A stretch of 64,000 nt of DNA from Spizellomyces punctatus DAOM BR117 (GCF_000182565.1 NW_015971551.1:461638-525637), one strand, 5' to 3'. Shown: positions 14,036 to 26,654, numbered from the stretch's first letter. Translations and numbers: made by a program. Notes: generated from the sequence alone by a model not told the origin.

Positions 14036-16188
14036 ATGATTTCGGAGGAACGGCTTATGCTCACGGATCCTGAGCTGCTGCCGGACGCACGCAGTGTTCC
14101 TATTCACAGTAAGCCTAAAGGTAGGTGGCCTGGCACATATCTGTCGTACTTTTCGAGAGTGCAAAAGGGGAGGTAATAACAGCATCGAACAAGAACCACG
14201 ACCGACTTCTGCCCGCAGTGAAGCTGGTAGTACAAGAAGAGCGGACATAGGCAGGGACTTGCAGAGGAACGTAACTGTCGAGGCTTCGCAGACTGATAAG
14301 AAGGCTGGCCAGTGCGCGTTCAGGAACATGGCTGGCTCGGATATTGTTATACACGTTTATGATGAAAACAGAAATGGTATTGCTCCAATACAGTTGATAC
14401 ATTTTTTCGAATCTGTGAAAGCACCCTTTTAAAAGCTCATGCAATGACTAGCTAAAAGGGACTTTTTCTGCAAACGATCCCTGCTGATCGGGCAGATGAG
14501 CTACTTCTCCAGTTATCTGTATGACCGCACGGCGGAGGAGAATGTGGAAATCGATGTGCACTGCGATGTGGAAGTGTTTGAATGGCTCATGGCCTACATA
14601 ACGCGACGAAAGCCGGCATTTGGTGATTAAAGCTCGGTTGGTGAGATTGCCACCTTCTTCCCGCGTTAATCTTTATTAAACGTAAGATAGAGGCGCGGAC
14701 GGCAATCAGTATCCTTATTAGTTCAAACTTCCTACAGATGTCAGCATTGGAGGACCAGTGCCTGAAATATGTTCATGATCACATAAACGAGATACTAAAA
14801 GGTACCTCAATTAGTTTTTGCGTCAAAGTTTGCGGCTCTCATTTCTTTTTCTAGTTCCCATTGACATGGGCTGCTTGAGCAATATCCTCCTGCGCAAGTA
14901 AGCTAAATCATGTCAGTTCTTCCACCGGATTGTATTAAATCAGTATCGCGTAGGCTTGCAAGTTTATTCAGCGTCGATGAGCTGTCAACGATCACTGACC
15001 CGCGCGATAAAATCTTGAGGTACAAGCGATGCAAATTATGGAGCAGACGGCCGAGAGGTATATTTAACATCATCCTCCAACAGTCAATTGTACTTTACAA
15101 AGCTCAGCGAGATGTTGTCATCGGCAACTGGCAATGTTATTCGACGCTGCATACAGTGTGGGAAACCCTACGCACGCAAACAAGAAGCGAACCTCCGCTG
15201 CAGGCGAGCAAGTCTCACATTGGACACGCACGGTCGTTTGCACTCTCTACATGAGAGGTTAGCTATTCGTGAAGCGCAACAAAATTCTGATTGAGAACGC
15301 TGATAGAATTGTGAAATGGCGCAGAGATCCCCAATTTGACATCAATGAATACATCGCAGGACTCCATGCAGGTGGCCTATCATGGAAGGAAGTGTATTGG
15401 AGGTGAGTAGCATGTTGACGAACTCGGTCTTTAGACTGTGGCGTGACCGCTCATCACATTGTTCATCCAGAATTTGGGGAACCCTCAATCATCAGCATTG
15501 CACAACCTGCGATGAAATATTTGCTTGCGTAGACTATACTACATGTGCGAGACACACAAGCATAGTTAGCTTTCCACCAGGCGAAGCACTGAAAGGATAT
15601 TATCCATGTTGTGGAGCGCAGGAGTTGAAATTCAACCCATTTCAGCTACCCAAGGTAGCCTAGCCGGATGGAGACCACCTTTGGTTCACTCTCATATCTC
15701 GTTCGCTATTGTTCAGGGATGTCGTCAGTTCACCCACACCCCGAGTTCAATGAGCCATGAGATAAACGGAATATTCCGTTCTCACATGGCGTATATCATT
15801 CGCCCCCCAGGCCCAACGGCTGAGAACGATCCGCCATCGCAATGCGTAGCCGCTGCTGTCGAAAATGATTCAATAGCTGGAAGTGAAAAGAGGGTTTCCT
15901 CCATGGTCAATACCTTTGTAGATGTTTTCAGTGTGTGGAAGCCACCAGTAGGTTCCTTAGCATAACTTTGTTGTGAGTGACAGGTGAATTTATCAATTAC
16001 AGGTGCAGGTGTGGGACTTTAAACGCTTCAACTCGAAGGAACAACTCCTTACCGCGAATCCAAACGCTTCCAACTTATCTTCTTCCGGTACTGTACATGG
16101 CTCGGATTCGCGGATTTTTGCGGTTCCTCTTGTAAATAGGAAATCACAGCACGCGCAAAGGACAGAAGGTAGGGATCTTGGGGTGTAA
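14036..16188 (+). CDS. SANBR/KIAA1841-like BTB-domain protein (DUF3342)
   Basis: The vertebrate homologue SANBR (SANT and BTB domain regulator of class-switch recombination) represses recombination via BTB-mediated dimerisation and co-repressor binding. Exons are 14036-14120, 14173-14376, 14452-14622, 14691-14801, 14855-14893, 14944-15019, 15084-15257, 15307-15402, 15471-15654, 15717-15947 and 16003-16188, giving 518 residues. The BTB region reads SDIVIHVYDENRN, then KRDFFCKRSLLIGQMSYFSS and DVHCDVEVFEWLMAYI, and tracks the human protein segment by segment. Downstream are paired cysteines (CIQCGKPY), then KEVYWRIWGTLNHQHC, CTTCDEIFACVDYTTC and CCGAQELKFNPF, a Cys-rich module probably binding zinc. 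I see no SANT domain. The intron at 14894 begins GCAAGT. Function in a fungus is unknown; assignment is by extended similarity, not by one motif. Confidence 0.82.
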
Positions 16189-16402
16189 ACGTCACGGTGC
16201 GAGACGCTGAGAACTTGTCTCTGTAGACACAGCCAGGCTGTATGCGATGATCAAACAAGGAAGATTGACCTGTAGGAAGAATCTTGGATGATACCCAGTG
16301 TAAAATAGTATAAATATGAATAGAATATATTCAAATGATCATCCAAAGAATGAAAAAATCTACAAAGACACAATCCAAGGGACTATGCAGACCAAAACGA
16401 AA

Positions 16403-19400
16403 TTACAATCCAGTTACAGTATATGGTGTTTTGGGCTTTTTGGTAGCCGATGATTCAGAATCCACGTCCGCTAGACGCTTTCGTGTCACTGCCCAGGGTG
16501 CAAGACTAGTTCTGTCTACAACAGTTGTCGGCGAATCGGGATTGACATATGCTTCCTGGGCATTTCTTTTGCTGCTCGAGATTGGTATGGTGACCCATGG
16601 CTGATCGTCTGGCTCGCTACTTATAGGTTCGAAGCCAACCGCAGTGCAGAGATCATTGGTCCGAATGACTTCCAATGCCGTGGATCTCAATCCCGTTACA
16701 TTATCCGAAGACAACGGTGTTACCCGTGCTTCAGTTGGCGCTTGGCCACCCGTACAGACGTTTTCGTGAATGGTAGGATCAATGGAAAGTCTGCTTGCAG
16801 GTTCGCTAATGCAGTCCCCCAGAGGTTTGATGGCTGCTTCGGAGAGATTTTCTGAAGCAGATGCTGGCGCTGGTGTCCGTACAAGCATTCCCTCTGGTGC
16901 GGAAGCACCTACACTCTCTGTGGATGATGGCAAACCTTGAACCCAGCGACCTACAACTTTGGTAGGTGTTTCCACAGCCGAGCACAGTCGCTGGTGTCGT
17001 GCGAGCGGGGTGACATTCATTGCAGGCAGCATGCTTCTTCTTAAAGAGGGACCTGTAGTGCCATCGCTTGAAATTGACCACTGACGGCTACCTCCCCGCG
17101 GCGTACCACCAGAACAAGCTGTGGGTGAATGTATACTCGTTCCACCTGATAATCCCGACCAGCGTTTCTTTGGTGAAAGATCCTCCGCATTCAATACCTG
17201 TAAGGTGACATTAGCCAGGATTACGACGAATGGCAAAAGACCGTGAAACGGTGCTTATTGGAAACATACAGTTTTCAAGAAGTCGCTATGGCTTCGAGGC
17301 CAGTATTTTGAATTAGCTCTCGGGGTGCTGCTGCCAACAGTCAGCACCTCGTCCTCGTCATCCTCATTTTCCACTTTTTCCGCGTCGACACCCCCGGGAT
17401 CATTGTCCACCTTTTTCGAGGACTCGATGTCTCGGTACTTGGCAAGGTCGCTGCTCTGCTGTCGAAGAGGACTCATGCCAATTGCAGATGACCCGTCATC
17501 CATCAGCCTGCTTCTTTTGGCGATGCCTTCCATGATCGACGCGCCTCGTTTAAAGGATGATCGCTCGGAGAACGGGGTCGTAGGGTCGTTTATATTCGCA
17601 ATGGTAGGTAGAGAGCTTGTGGTGTTCAGGTCGTACATAAGGTGAAGATGTCTGCCATGAATGGGTGTCGTAGCGCTGGGCACGTTAAAGGCGGCTGATA
17701 ATGTGGATGGCTGGGGGGTCGTGAATACACGCACATGGTCCGTATACGCATTTGAAGATTCTACTTTCTCGTGTGTAACATCTTCTGTTGAATGAGCTGC
17801 AATTTGTGTACTGGTATCATCCGGATAGCGAGCAGGTGGGCCAGGTGTTCCTTCCGCGGTAGGATGCTTGTGTAGCACGTTGGTAGTTGGCAGTGTTGGT
17901 GTTTGGCTTTCTACGAGCACAGGCGCCTCGGAGAATGTCTTGTTGTTTTCAGTAGGACCATTGCTTTCAAGACCGCTTCCGTCGGTTGTGTGCGCAACGA
18001 CACCAGATTTGCCAGCGTAGGCTGGTGCAGCGAGGGCGCCTTTCGTGGAGGGTAGCTCGGCTGTGGTCATTGTGGGTATATGTAATTGAATGACTTTTAC
18101 GTTTTGAAATACTCGCGTTACCTTGTGATGCTGAAATAGTCATTTCTGCGTTCGGCTCTTGAGCTCCATCTGCAGGCTGACTTTCTAGGACAAGGAAAGG
18201 GTTGTCTCGGTCAGTACGACTGGGCTTGCAGAACCCACTTAGACTTTGTCGTCTGATGACATTAAGGTTAGCATCAGTGTCATCACGGACTTTGCGCATT
18301 GTTGCTGAGGGGCGTTGCTCCAATATTACGGTATCTAGGACATTTGTAACGTCACCCTCTTCTTTGGATGTGGCCAAGGGAAGCATTTGCTTCGTTTGAC
18401 GGGGCGATTTTGGAGGGCGCTGAAGACTTGCAATCAGATTGTCAAGTTCCTGGAAGTTTGCTTGACGCAGCCAACTCTTGTGTATCTTGGATTCAATGTG
18501 CTGGACAACAATAATGCCGCCGCGCAAGTTCAGCCATTACAATAGCTGAATCATTTCACAATTGGGACACTCACCTCCGCAAAAACATCATATTTTATGT
18601 TGCAGTTTTCGCAGTAGCCCGGGCGGTTGTAAAACGCCTTTCCAGCAATGCGATGGTCCCTACGCAGCGTTTCCTGGGGTCGCTTCCGATCCCTACGCTT
18701 CTGAATGTGCGGTTTGTTTCGGGGATGGACGACAAGCTCACGTTGTCCAAGTTGAGTCATCTTGGCATCCTTTAAAGGTTCTCTCTTTGGCAAGACTGCC
18801 GTGGATCCGGATATGAGCCCTGAGGCCGCTGAAGCGACAACGCCATGAAGGCGATGTAGCGCGACCTGCCTTTGTAAGTCATTCTCCTCAGTATCACTGG
18901 AATGCGCATCGCTTTCGTCGACTAGTCGTAAGGCCATTGGGCCGGCATTCGTCACCTCGTCTTGTCCATCCCTGTCGCTAACGCTAGTTGAACTGTCGTC
19001 ACTTGCAGAGCTTGGATATCTGACGAAGGCGCACCGACCCTGACGATCTTTGAAGAAGATTATCGGCCATGGGGGATTCTTCGGATCTTTCGCTTCTTTA
19101 TACTCTTTCATGAGAATAGGCTTATGCAGTTCCAAAGCGTCTTCTACAAGTACGAATCTACTTTTAAATGCTCGGAATGCAGCTTTCTCCTGCTCCGGAT
19201 CCCTGTTGGTCGAGAGACCGTACAGCTTTTCATCACGGAGATGATCCTGCAATCTACGTGGCACTGTAACTCCGTTGAGGGCCTTAAAAATGCGTACGAG
19301 TCCTGAACGACCGGATATACATTAGTAAGTTCAATCACATTTGCAACCCACATTGAAAGTCGCGGCTCTTACTGTCTAGGGACCACACGACAGCGCCAAA

Positions 19401-20573
19401 CTTGCGTGCGATGGATATATTATCTTCATTCTGCTTGCCTCTCGACGCAGAGAAATTGGGAGCCTATCAGACACACGAATGATCAATAAGTTTGCCAATT
19501 CGGGAACGGGAACCAAACATTGAATGTACTTGAAAGGCACTAACCCTTCTTCCAGATCTTCAGTTTGCAGAGTGAGATTGTAAGGAAGCAAAGTTAGCGT
19601 AAAAAAGCGACAGGAGACAAGGGGGTTGCATACACGTACGGGCTGCCAAGTTTGCCTGGAGACAATCCGCGGTTGGGTGTTGTTTCCTTGGCCCGCACAA
19701 CACTACCCGTGGTGGCAGAGCTTCTGGATGGCGTTTTTGAGCCATCTCTTTCCAGTGGAATGGGTTTATTAGTGACGAGATGAGTGATGCTTTTATTCAT
19801 AAAAAGCTCGACCGTCTGGTACATTCAAAGCTGGTGAGATCATTTGAGCTTCGGACACGAAAATGAGAGGTGATCCTTACGCCTCCCAGTTCTTTTATTT
19901 GGCGACTAAGATCAGCTGCCACTTTATTATCAAAGCAGTCAAAAAAGAATCTGTAGTTCTTGATTTTGCCTTTGAACTGCGCGAGCGCGACAGCCTTGTC
20001 GGCTACGGACTGCGTCGCTGGAGCAGAAGTCCCCTTTGACTTTCCTGGAGTTCTCTTCACAGAAGGGGTACGTGGTGTGGCAAAGACAGTAGTGGAACGC
20101 GCCCTGCTTGCGTCGGAAGTGGCAGATTCAGGCTTTTTGGTTTGGGATGGGGTGGCAGGTGTGTGTTTTTCGATCTTCCTTGCGGCTTGGCCGGCGACAG
20201 GAGTGTCGCTCGGCCCTTTCGCGCTTGACGGCCATAGCGAATTGGGCTTTGTGGGCCATGGGGGCGTATTCTTACGATAGTCGACAGAGCGTAACGGTGT
20301 ATTGCGCGCGCTCAAGGGCGGCTTCGCCGCGCTGGTGGGCACTACGGTAGAAGAGCTGCCTCGCGCAGAAATAGAGCTTGCAAAGCCATGAGGGCGGGTA
20401 AATTGAAATATTGGCTGCTTGACCTCAGGCGTGTGAGCCATTGACAGGTCGCTTCCCATATTCATTCCATTCCACAGACTTCCCAACGGTGCAGGCGTGT
20501 CCACCGTCGTGCGGACCTCCGCAAGCTTCTTACGCGTTGAGCCTGGTTGCACATTTTCACTCTGGTCGACCAT
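16403..20573 (-). CDS. DBF4: DBF4, regulatory subunit of the Cdc7 (DDK) kinase
   Basis: DBF4 activates Cdc7 to phosphorylate MCM helicase and fire replication origins. The first exon (20573-19881) encodes a Ser/Thr/Pro-rich tail leading into motif N, a BRCT-like fold (IKNYRFFFDCFDNKVAADLS, continuing with FMNKSITHLVTNKP near 19.75-19.81 kb). ARKFGAVVWSLD near 19.39-19.43 kb completes it. Motif M (FVLVEDALELHKPILMKEY, then PPWPIIFF and GRCAFVRY) lies at about 19.00-19.18 kb. Motif C, the DBF zinc finger, is GYCENCNIKYDVFAE joined across an intron to HIESKIHKSW, giving CX2C...HX5H, at 18.48-18.63 kb. A long disordered C-terminal region fills 16.4-18.4 kb. ARTPSVKRTPGKSK-type SP/TP sites suggest CDK regulation. 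I did not phase-check every intron. Confidence 0.92.
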
Positions 20574-21154
20574 GACCGTTGGCCCCTAACCGCGTTTGTT
20601 TCCGGCTCGTTCACTGCTACCGAGAAACAAACGAGTAAGTTCTCCGAAATGATGCAACCGGTGATTTTCTGCGGTTTGGCAAACGCACCGGATACTCTCC
20701 CACCTGAAGCAAGGGGTCAAGCATCCAAAATAACAAGTACTGCTAACATGTGGACTGCGTTGGCGCCTTCGCTAACGTTTGAATACGCAAGAAAGATAGC
20801 AGGCTCGCACTCGGGGCGGTCGCCTTCAAAAGCAGTTTGATCACCCTGACGTAAGCCCAGCCGTGAGGGACCTCTCTTTTTCCAGGGGGACAAACACGTA
20901 GGAATGGCACACTCAGTCGGCGCTATTCTGGAACCACAAATATGCCTATAATACGGTCTGCGAAGGCGAACGGAAATGTAGATGGTGCTCAAAAAGGCGG
21001 TCTCGTTAAGGGCGACCTACTCATCCTGTCCGGACGTCATTTGGACCAAAATGGTTACATTTGCAATTACCGCGTTGTTCAATTTATCACCTTTTGAATG
21101 CCTTCTTGACGTTGTCAACAGTTGAGAGATGATGCTGTAATAAAACGATATCAA
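20574..21154. promoter_or_regulatory. Divergent promoter region, DBF4 / PUF60
   Basis: This 581-bp region lies between the two divergent start codons. Both strands carry only short open frames without protein-like composition. Confidence 0.3.
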
Positions 21155-23587
21155 ATGGCTTCCGACGAAATCTCGGGAGCTCCCAAAGTCACCACCGACC
21201 ATGAGAACGGCACCTCTCCGTCAAGCGGCGAGAAGAGAAAAAGACAAACAAGTTGGGATAATGAACCTGGCACCGACTCACAGCCGTCCCCAAAAAATGC
21301 ACGCACAGGTATGCCAATCAATATCTTTCCCCGTCGATCCGTCATGTACTCTCTGACTTCTGGTGCGTGGTCGACAGATGGTGCGACCTTCTCTGAACCC
21401 ACTACACCAGCCGCCGCTAACCCCACAAGGACACAGCCCTCTACTCCTCAATCACAACCTTCGATTCACCCTACCTCTACCAGTTTAACGGCAGAGCAAC
21501 GAGAGAGGCTCGAGAAAGCAAAGGCCTTTGCCCGTGAGGCCACACTAAAGGTATTTGACTGTTGAATAAAACGTCTGCTTTGATGGTAGGTCGTGCGCAC
21601 GCTGACCAGTCCATGCTCAATCGTTGCTGGTCCAGATTTTACAGTCCAAACTGGCCCAAACCCCGCTGGTGATTCCCAACGCAGCCTCCCTAGCCGCCGG
21701 CGTAGAAGCCCGATCTATTGCGGTGATGAGCCGCATTTACGTAGGCTCGATCAACTTTGAGCTAACAGAGCAACACATCAAAGCGGTGTTCAATCAATTC
21801 GGCTACGTAAAATCCGTGAGCATGACCATTGATCCAGCTACTGGCAAGCACAAGGGATTCTGTTTTGTGGAATACGAGGTACCAGAAGCGGCAGAATTAG
21901 CTTTGGATCTTATGAACGGAGCCGAGCTCGGAGGACGGTAAGATTTCCAACAAGACGATCATGGTGGTTCGGGATCAAGGAACTGAATCGGTATCGATTG
22001 GTGTAGCCAACTAAAAGTGGGACGACCGAATAATTACAACCCAACTGTTGCCAAAACACTTCCCACACCAATCCCACAACGCCTCTACATCGCCAATGTC
22101 AACGAGTTCGTGTCCGAACAGAATATCGAAAGCATTTTCGAAGCATTCGGAAAAATCAAAGGATGTTCGCTGCTTGTACGTACTACAAACCAAACTCTAC
22201 TTACTCTTTCTGGATCCCAAATCTCATCTTGTTCACTTGCAGCCAGATCTAGTACAACGCAAACACAAGGGCAATGGGTAAGTGAAAGGGTGATTGTGTT
22301 TGGGCAGAAGCGCGGGCTGTGCGGTATATGGGGTACCGTTGGGACGAGGCGTAGCGGGTTTTGCTATACTCGCGAGGCTCTTTATGTTGGGAGTTGCCGG
22401 TATTGACCTTCCCTGTCGTCCTACGCTTTATTTTTCTTTCTTTCTTTCTTCCTTCTCCTGAACATACCGCCCCTACTTGCATTATATCCGTATTGTCATC
22501 CACATATCGCCAGCCGATGGCCCAAGCTTTGTGTGTGACACACTCTGCCATGAAGTCAGCCGTAGGAGACGGGGTCCAACCACCCTTTCCGGCCTGATAC
22601 ATGCTGGACCTTCTATCACCGTGCGACGCCAGTGCAAGCAATGGCTGACCGCGATTGTGTGTTCTTGTAGGTATATTGAGTTTGAGGAGGAAACTGCAGC
22701 GATAGCGGCTCTCGCCAGCATGAACAACTTTGAACTCGGAGGGCAACCCTTGCGTATGATGAAGGCCATGATTGGCGGGCCACTTCCCCCTGGTATGAAA
22801 AGTTTGGAGACTATGCCACCGGTTCCTGTGGTCGCTACCGTTCCTGCCAGTGTCCTAAATGTGGCTCACAACATCAATAACACGATTGGTATGTGGTTTC
22901 CTTCTGCTACTGTGATCGCGAACGACAGGTTTAACGGTTTGTCGATGAATCAGCACAGAAAACCGGCGCTGCTGCAGCAGCTAGGCTCATAAATCCTGCG
23001 CTGCAAAGTGCTCTTGCCAAAGTTCAGGCAAGAGTAAACGAAGAGAACGCCGCTCTAGAGGAAAACATGTCCATTAGTGCAAGTCAGCGATATTCGATAA
23101 TGCAGAAATTGATGAGGAGTGATGGAAGCCAAGAGGTGAGTGTTGTGTAAATAGAGTAGAGATTCGAGTATTATTTGATGCTCATTTCATATGCGTAGGC
23201 ATCGTCACCTGTGATTGCGCTTCGTAATATGGTTGTGGTGAAGGATCTGGATGATTCGCTGAACGACGAGATATCAGAGGAATGTACAAAATATGGGCGG
23301 GTTCTAAAGGTCTTGATTTGGGTAGATCCTGTCAAACAGGCAAGCGATGCCTTGAAGCCAGACGATAATGTGGATATTTATGTTCAGTTTGAGGCGCCAG
23401 AAGGTATGTTACCTTTCCAAAATTCGTCGACCACAGGTTCGAGCTGATATGGTTGTTATCTCCAGCGGCGAGACAAGCAAGGGCAGCGTTAGATAAACGC
23501 TTTTTTGCTGGACGACGGGTAGCGGCATCCTTTTTCACGATGGAGGAATTTGCTAAATTGGATTCGCAGACAAATGCAACCATCTGA
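21155..23587 (+). CDS. PUF60: PUF60/Half-pint-like poly(U)-binding splicing factor with three RRM-type domains
   Basis: PUF60 works with U2AF in 3' splice site recognition. The exons are 21155-21550, 21636-21937, 22007-22175, 22243-22277, 22671-22888, 22954-23135, 23199-23403 and 23466-23587, giving 542 residues with all phases closed. RRM1 contains RIYVGSINFELTEQHI (RNP2) and HKGFCFVEYEVPEAAELAL (RNP1), nearly identical in layout to animal PUF60. RRM2 contains RLYIANVNEFVSEQNI and is interrupted by two introns. The ISASQRYSIMQKLMR segment corresponds to the conserved linker before the third domain. The C-terminal U2AF-homology motif begins VIALRNMVVVKDLDDSL and ends with the signature KRFFAGRRVAASFF. 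The intron 22278-22670 (393 nt) is several times longer than any other in the gene. Confidence 0.94.
22278..22670 (+). other. Unusually long intron inside PUF60 RRM2, with a long CU tract
   Basis: This intron is bounded by GTAAGT and a TTCTTGTAG acceptor. It contains an uninterrupted pyrimidine-rich run at about 22428-22459 (repeated TTTC), far from the acceptor in use. The other introns of the gene are 62-85 nt. Confidence 0.7.
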
Positions 23588-23803
23588 ATTTCTATCCGTT
23601 TGTTCATTTCATCACCAACATGAAACTGATGCTATTTGCATGTTCGAAACAGTTGAGAAAGGATGCAACTAAATTTACATAACGAAAACTAAACATGTAC
23701 AAATTGGGACTCAGCTATGCTGGTCTAAATCTAAATGAAACTAATCCAAAATTAAAAATATGTGGAGCGGCTGGCCACACCTGGCTCAGCCAAAAGTGAG
23801 TGC

Positions 23804-24525
23804 CTACCACCAGCGCTGCGAGGCTACCCTCCAGTTCCACCATTCGGCGCCTGCATAACCTAACCAGCCCAACACAAGGATCCACCCAGCGCTTGCAGCT
23901 GCCTTTACAGTGCCCAAATTCTTGGTCTCCTGTCCGACACCAGGGGTGAAGAATCCATACGAGAAGACAATCCCACATCCGGCATCTCCTTGAGCTTTTT
24001 CAAACTCTTGACAAGATTTCTTCAAACCAGCTGTGACGAGCGATGCTGCAACCAATGCGACAAGAGTGTACATTGATGCGACCACGGCGAATGCAAGAAT
24101 CACCCGCTTTGCACGAGCCTGGTCTTTGGCCAAGAAGTAAAGCAAAGTACCACCGAGGATAATGGACAGGAGGATACCAAGAATGCCAACACTAATAACA
24201 TAAAATGAGGACCCACGTTGAAAGCTCCACAAATGTTGGCTGGTCACTTACCCAACAGCAATTCCGCAAGCTGATGAGTCCGCATCGAACAGGCGCACTC
24301 CACCCTCCTCATGATAATTACCAACAAAGAGTAGACTACAGATGTGCAGAAAAAACAAACTGTTAGTACAGGGGCCCAAGGAAAGACAATAACCCTCTGA
24401 AATTACCAAACACGAGACGGCCCGAATTGGGCTTGGTCCGATATTCCGCCAGTAAAGATGGCTGCAACGACCAACAGCACCACGTAGAGTGCTCCCCACG
24501 CTAGGGTCTTTGCATTAATGTTCAT
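23804..24525 (-). CDS. Four-transmembrane MARVEL/synaptogyrin-like protein
   Basis: Exons in transcript order are 24525-24407, 24335-24252 and 24191-23804, giving 196 residues with phases closed. Hydrophobic segments are at roughly residues 8-28 (LAWGALYVVLLVVAAIFTGG), 65-90 (VGILGILLSIILGGTLLYFL), 95-125 (VILAFAVVASMYTLVALVAA) and 160-185 (AASAGWILVLGWLGYAGAEW). Two cysteines (KSCQEF and GCGIVF) lie in the loop before the last TM, as in tetraspan vesicle proteins. The topology suggests a MARVEL-type membrane organiser, but I see no signature that picks a subfamily. It is head to head with the FKBP gene, with 238 bp between start codons. Confidence 0.65.
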
Positions 24526-24763
24526 CTCGTGCGTCCTTGTCTTTGTTCGGGGGATAATGACCCAACTTGAACCTTTAAAGGTGGAAAGGTGCGAAAGATG
24601 GCTTTTGAACCCGCGCAAGTTTTGCTTTAATTGCGGAAAAACGGAAGTGGTCACATGACTAGCTATTGGCATGGCAACAAGAATGCACGTGGATTCAACT
24701 TGATCAAAACAAAAAGAAATATACAATTGTGGTTGCAGCACTTGGAAGTTGACATCTGGAACA

Positions 24764-26274
24764 ATGGTATTTGTAAAGGCAGGCATTTGGGGTAGGTACA
24801 AGGGAGATGAGGAGGGTCCATAGCATAATATGGATGACAGTTACATGACTCTTGAGGATGGCCATGTATGCGCGACAAACCTGCTGATCTAATCTTCCCA
24901 CAGGCCTTACAGTTGAGGCTGGCAAAGAGTATTCGCAGATTGTCGATGATTCCTTCTGCATCACAATGGTATGGATCGCTGGCATAACTATAAAGAATGG
25001 GACTGCATACAATGAGCTGACGTCTCTTGTGTGGGTAGGCCGCGTTAGGCGCGCAACTTCCTAAAAACGGAGGTCGCACCTCAATCTCTATCAAAATTCA
25101 TGACAAGGAATTTGCCGTGTGCTCATTGACTCCTGGAAAGATTGAGCAGCAGGTCCTTGACTTGACTCTCCTTGAGGGCGAGGAAGTGACCATCAAAGGC
25201 ACTGGAAATTGCCCTGTCGATCTGACGGGTAACTACTTGGTTGACCCTTACGACGAATCGGATGACGAGGATGACCTTTCAATGGAAATCGATGGTGAGG
25301 GTGAGTACCTGTGCCTCCAGAGTCGAATATCTCTGATTGTTGCTAATGCGGCCCATTGTCGGTCTCCAATAGACATGGACTCTGAAGACGCTGAAGGCTG
25401 GGAAGACATGGACGACGACGAGGAGGATGATGATGAGGAAGACGATGATGAGGAGGATGAGATGGATATTGCTGCGCAGCTGGACGCCGCGTTGAAGAGC
25501 AAGCGGAAGCTCCCTGAGATCCCGTCGAGCAAAACCACCAAAAAGGCCAAAATTGTGGAGATTGAAGAGCCAGCAGAGGCACCGGTAGCAAAGACCAACG
25601 GGACCCCTGCAAAGAAAGATGCTAAAACGGACGCCAAAAAGGACACCCCCGCCAAGAAGGAGGCTCCTGCAAAGAACGCGTCTGCTAAAAAGGACGCCAC
25701 CACCAAGAAGGAAACGCAGACCCCTAAACCTGAACCCACCAAAAAGGCCGAAACCCCCGTTTCTGCCAAAGCTGTCGCGAAGCAGCAGCAAAAGGAACAA
25801 ACAGCTACGCCCAAGGAGCAAAAGGCTGAAAAGTCTGCTGAAAAGCCTGCAGAAACTCCCAAATCTACAAAAAAGACGCTTGGGAATGGACTGGTGGTGG
25901 AGGACGTTACTGTTGGGACTGGAACCAAGGCCAAGGCTGGAAAGAAGGTTGGCGTTCGTTACATTGGACGCCTTGCAAACGGCAAAGTATTTGATAGCAA
26001 CACCAAGGGGAGCCCATTTATTTTCCGCCTCGGGGCTGGAGAAGTAATTCGTGGCTGGGATCTTGGCGTCAATGGGATGAACATTGGCGGAGTCCGCAAA
26101 TTGACTATTCCTGCCAGTCTTGCCTACGGGTCTCGGGTAAGTTTTTTCAATTATTGATCAAAGGAAATTTCAAAATATTTAACAAATCTGAGTTTTTAGG
26201 GTGCTCCGCCTGACATTCCACCCAACGCAACGTTAGAGTTTGAAGTTAAACTGTTGGAAGTGCGCAATAAATAA
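24764..26274 (+). CDS. Nucleolar FKBP-type peptidyl-prolyl isomerase with nucleoplasmin-like N-domain (FPR3/FPR4 type)
   Basis: This is a histone-chaperone prolyl isomerase of the nucleolus. The exons are 24764-24791, 24904-24968, 25039-25300, 25373-26136 and 26200-26274, giving 397 residues. The N-terminal nucleoplasmin-like domain reads [20 protein letters not shown], then [14 protein letters not shown] and [12 protein letters not shown]. Two acidic tracts follow: DESDDEDD, then a long Asp/Glu run at about 25400-25460. Next comes a Lys/Ala/Thr/Pro-rich basic linker (25.5-25.86 kb), typical of nucleolar FKBPs. The FKBP domain begins [11 protein letters not shown] and contains [26 protein letters not shown] and a C-terminal [18 protein letters not shown]. 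The conserved VIxGWD active-site residues are present, so it should be catalytically competent. Confidence 0.93.
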
Positions 26275-26654
26275 CGTGACCTATGCACGTGCATTAGGCA
26301 AATGTGATTGGAGGAAATTTGTGTTGTGGAGTAATAAACGGCCCTTGAAGCAAAATTTTAATTCTTGGCCGCTCGTTACCTGATCTGTGGATCTGAAACG
26401 CCCCGTGCCCCCCTTTTTGCTTCAGCGGCTTTTGGGAAATGGAAGGAATTTGCGGGGGGGCCATTGGGAGGTGTGCTGACCATCACCATTTTTATTATTG
26501 GCAAGAATTCTTGGCTTTAGGATATTTTGGGGGTTTTTTTTATAATGATGCTTTGAGCAGAACTTCCCTTGACCACTTGGACTTTGGGGGGGAGGAAGAA
26601 GGAATGGAACCCTAGAATACGCATTATTATTTACACTCCAACATCATCATCATC
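26275..26654. other. Intergenic
   Basis: This contains a CACGTG at 26286-26291, homopolymer G and T runs around 26450-26545, and no supportable gene. Confidence 0.45.

Noticed and set aside
25301-25372. In-frame 72-nt segment in the FKBP gene
   Set aside because: It could be read through, but GTGAGT and CCAATAG flank it and removing it joins the two acidic tracts in phase, so it was treated as an intron.
25248-25934. Long minus-strand ORF (228 codons) rich in Ser, Leu and Phe
   Set aside because: It is antisense to the acidic and Lys-rich linker of the nucleolar FKBP; the biased codons on the plus strand create an open but meaningless antisense frame.
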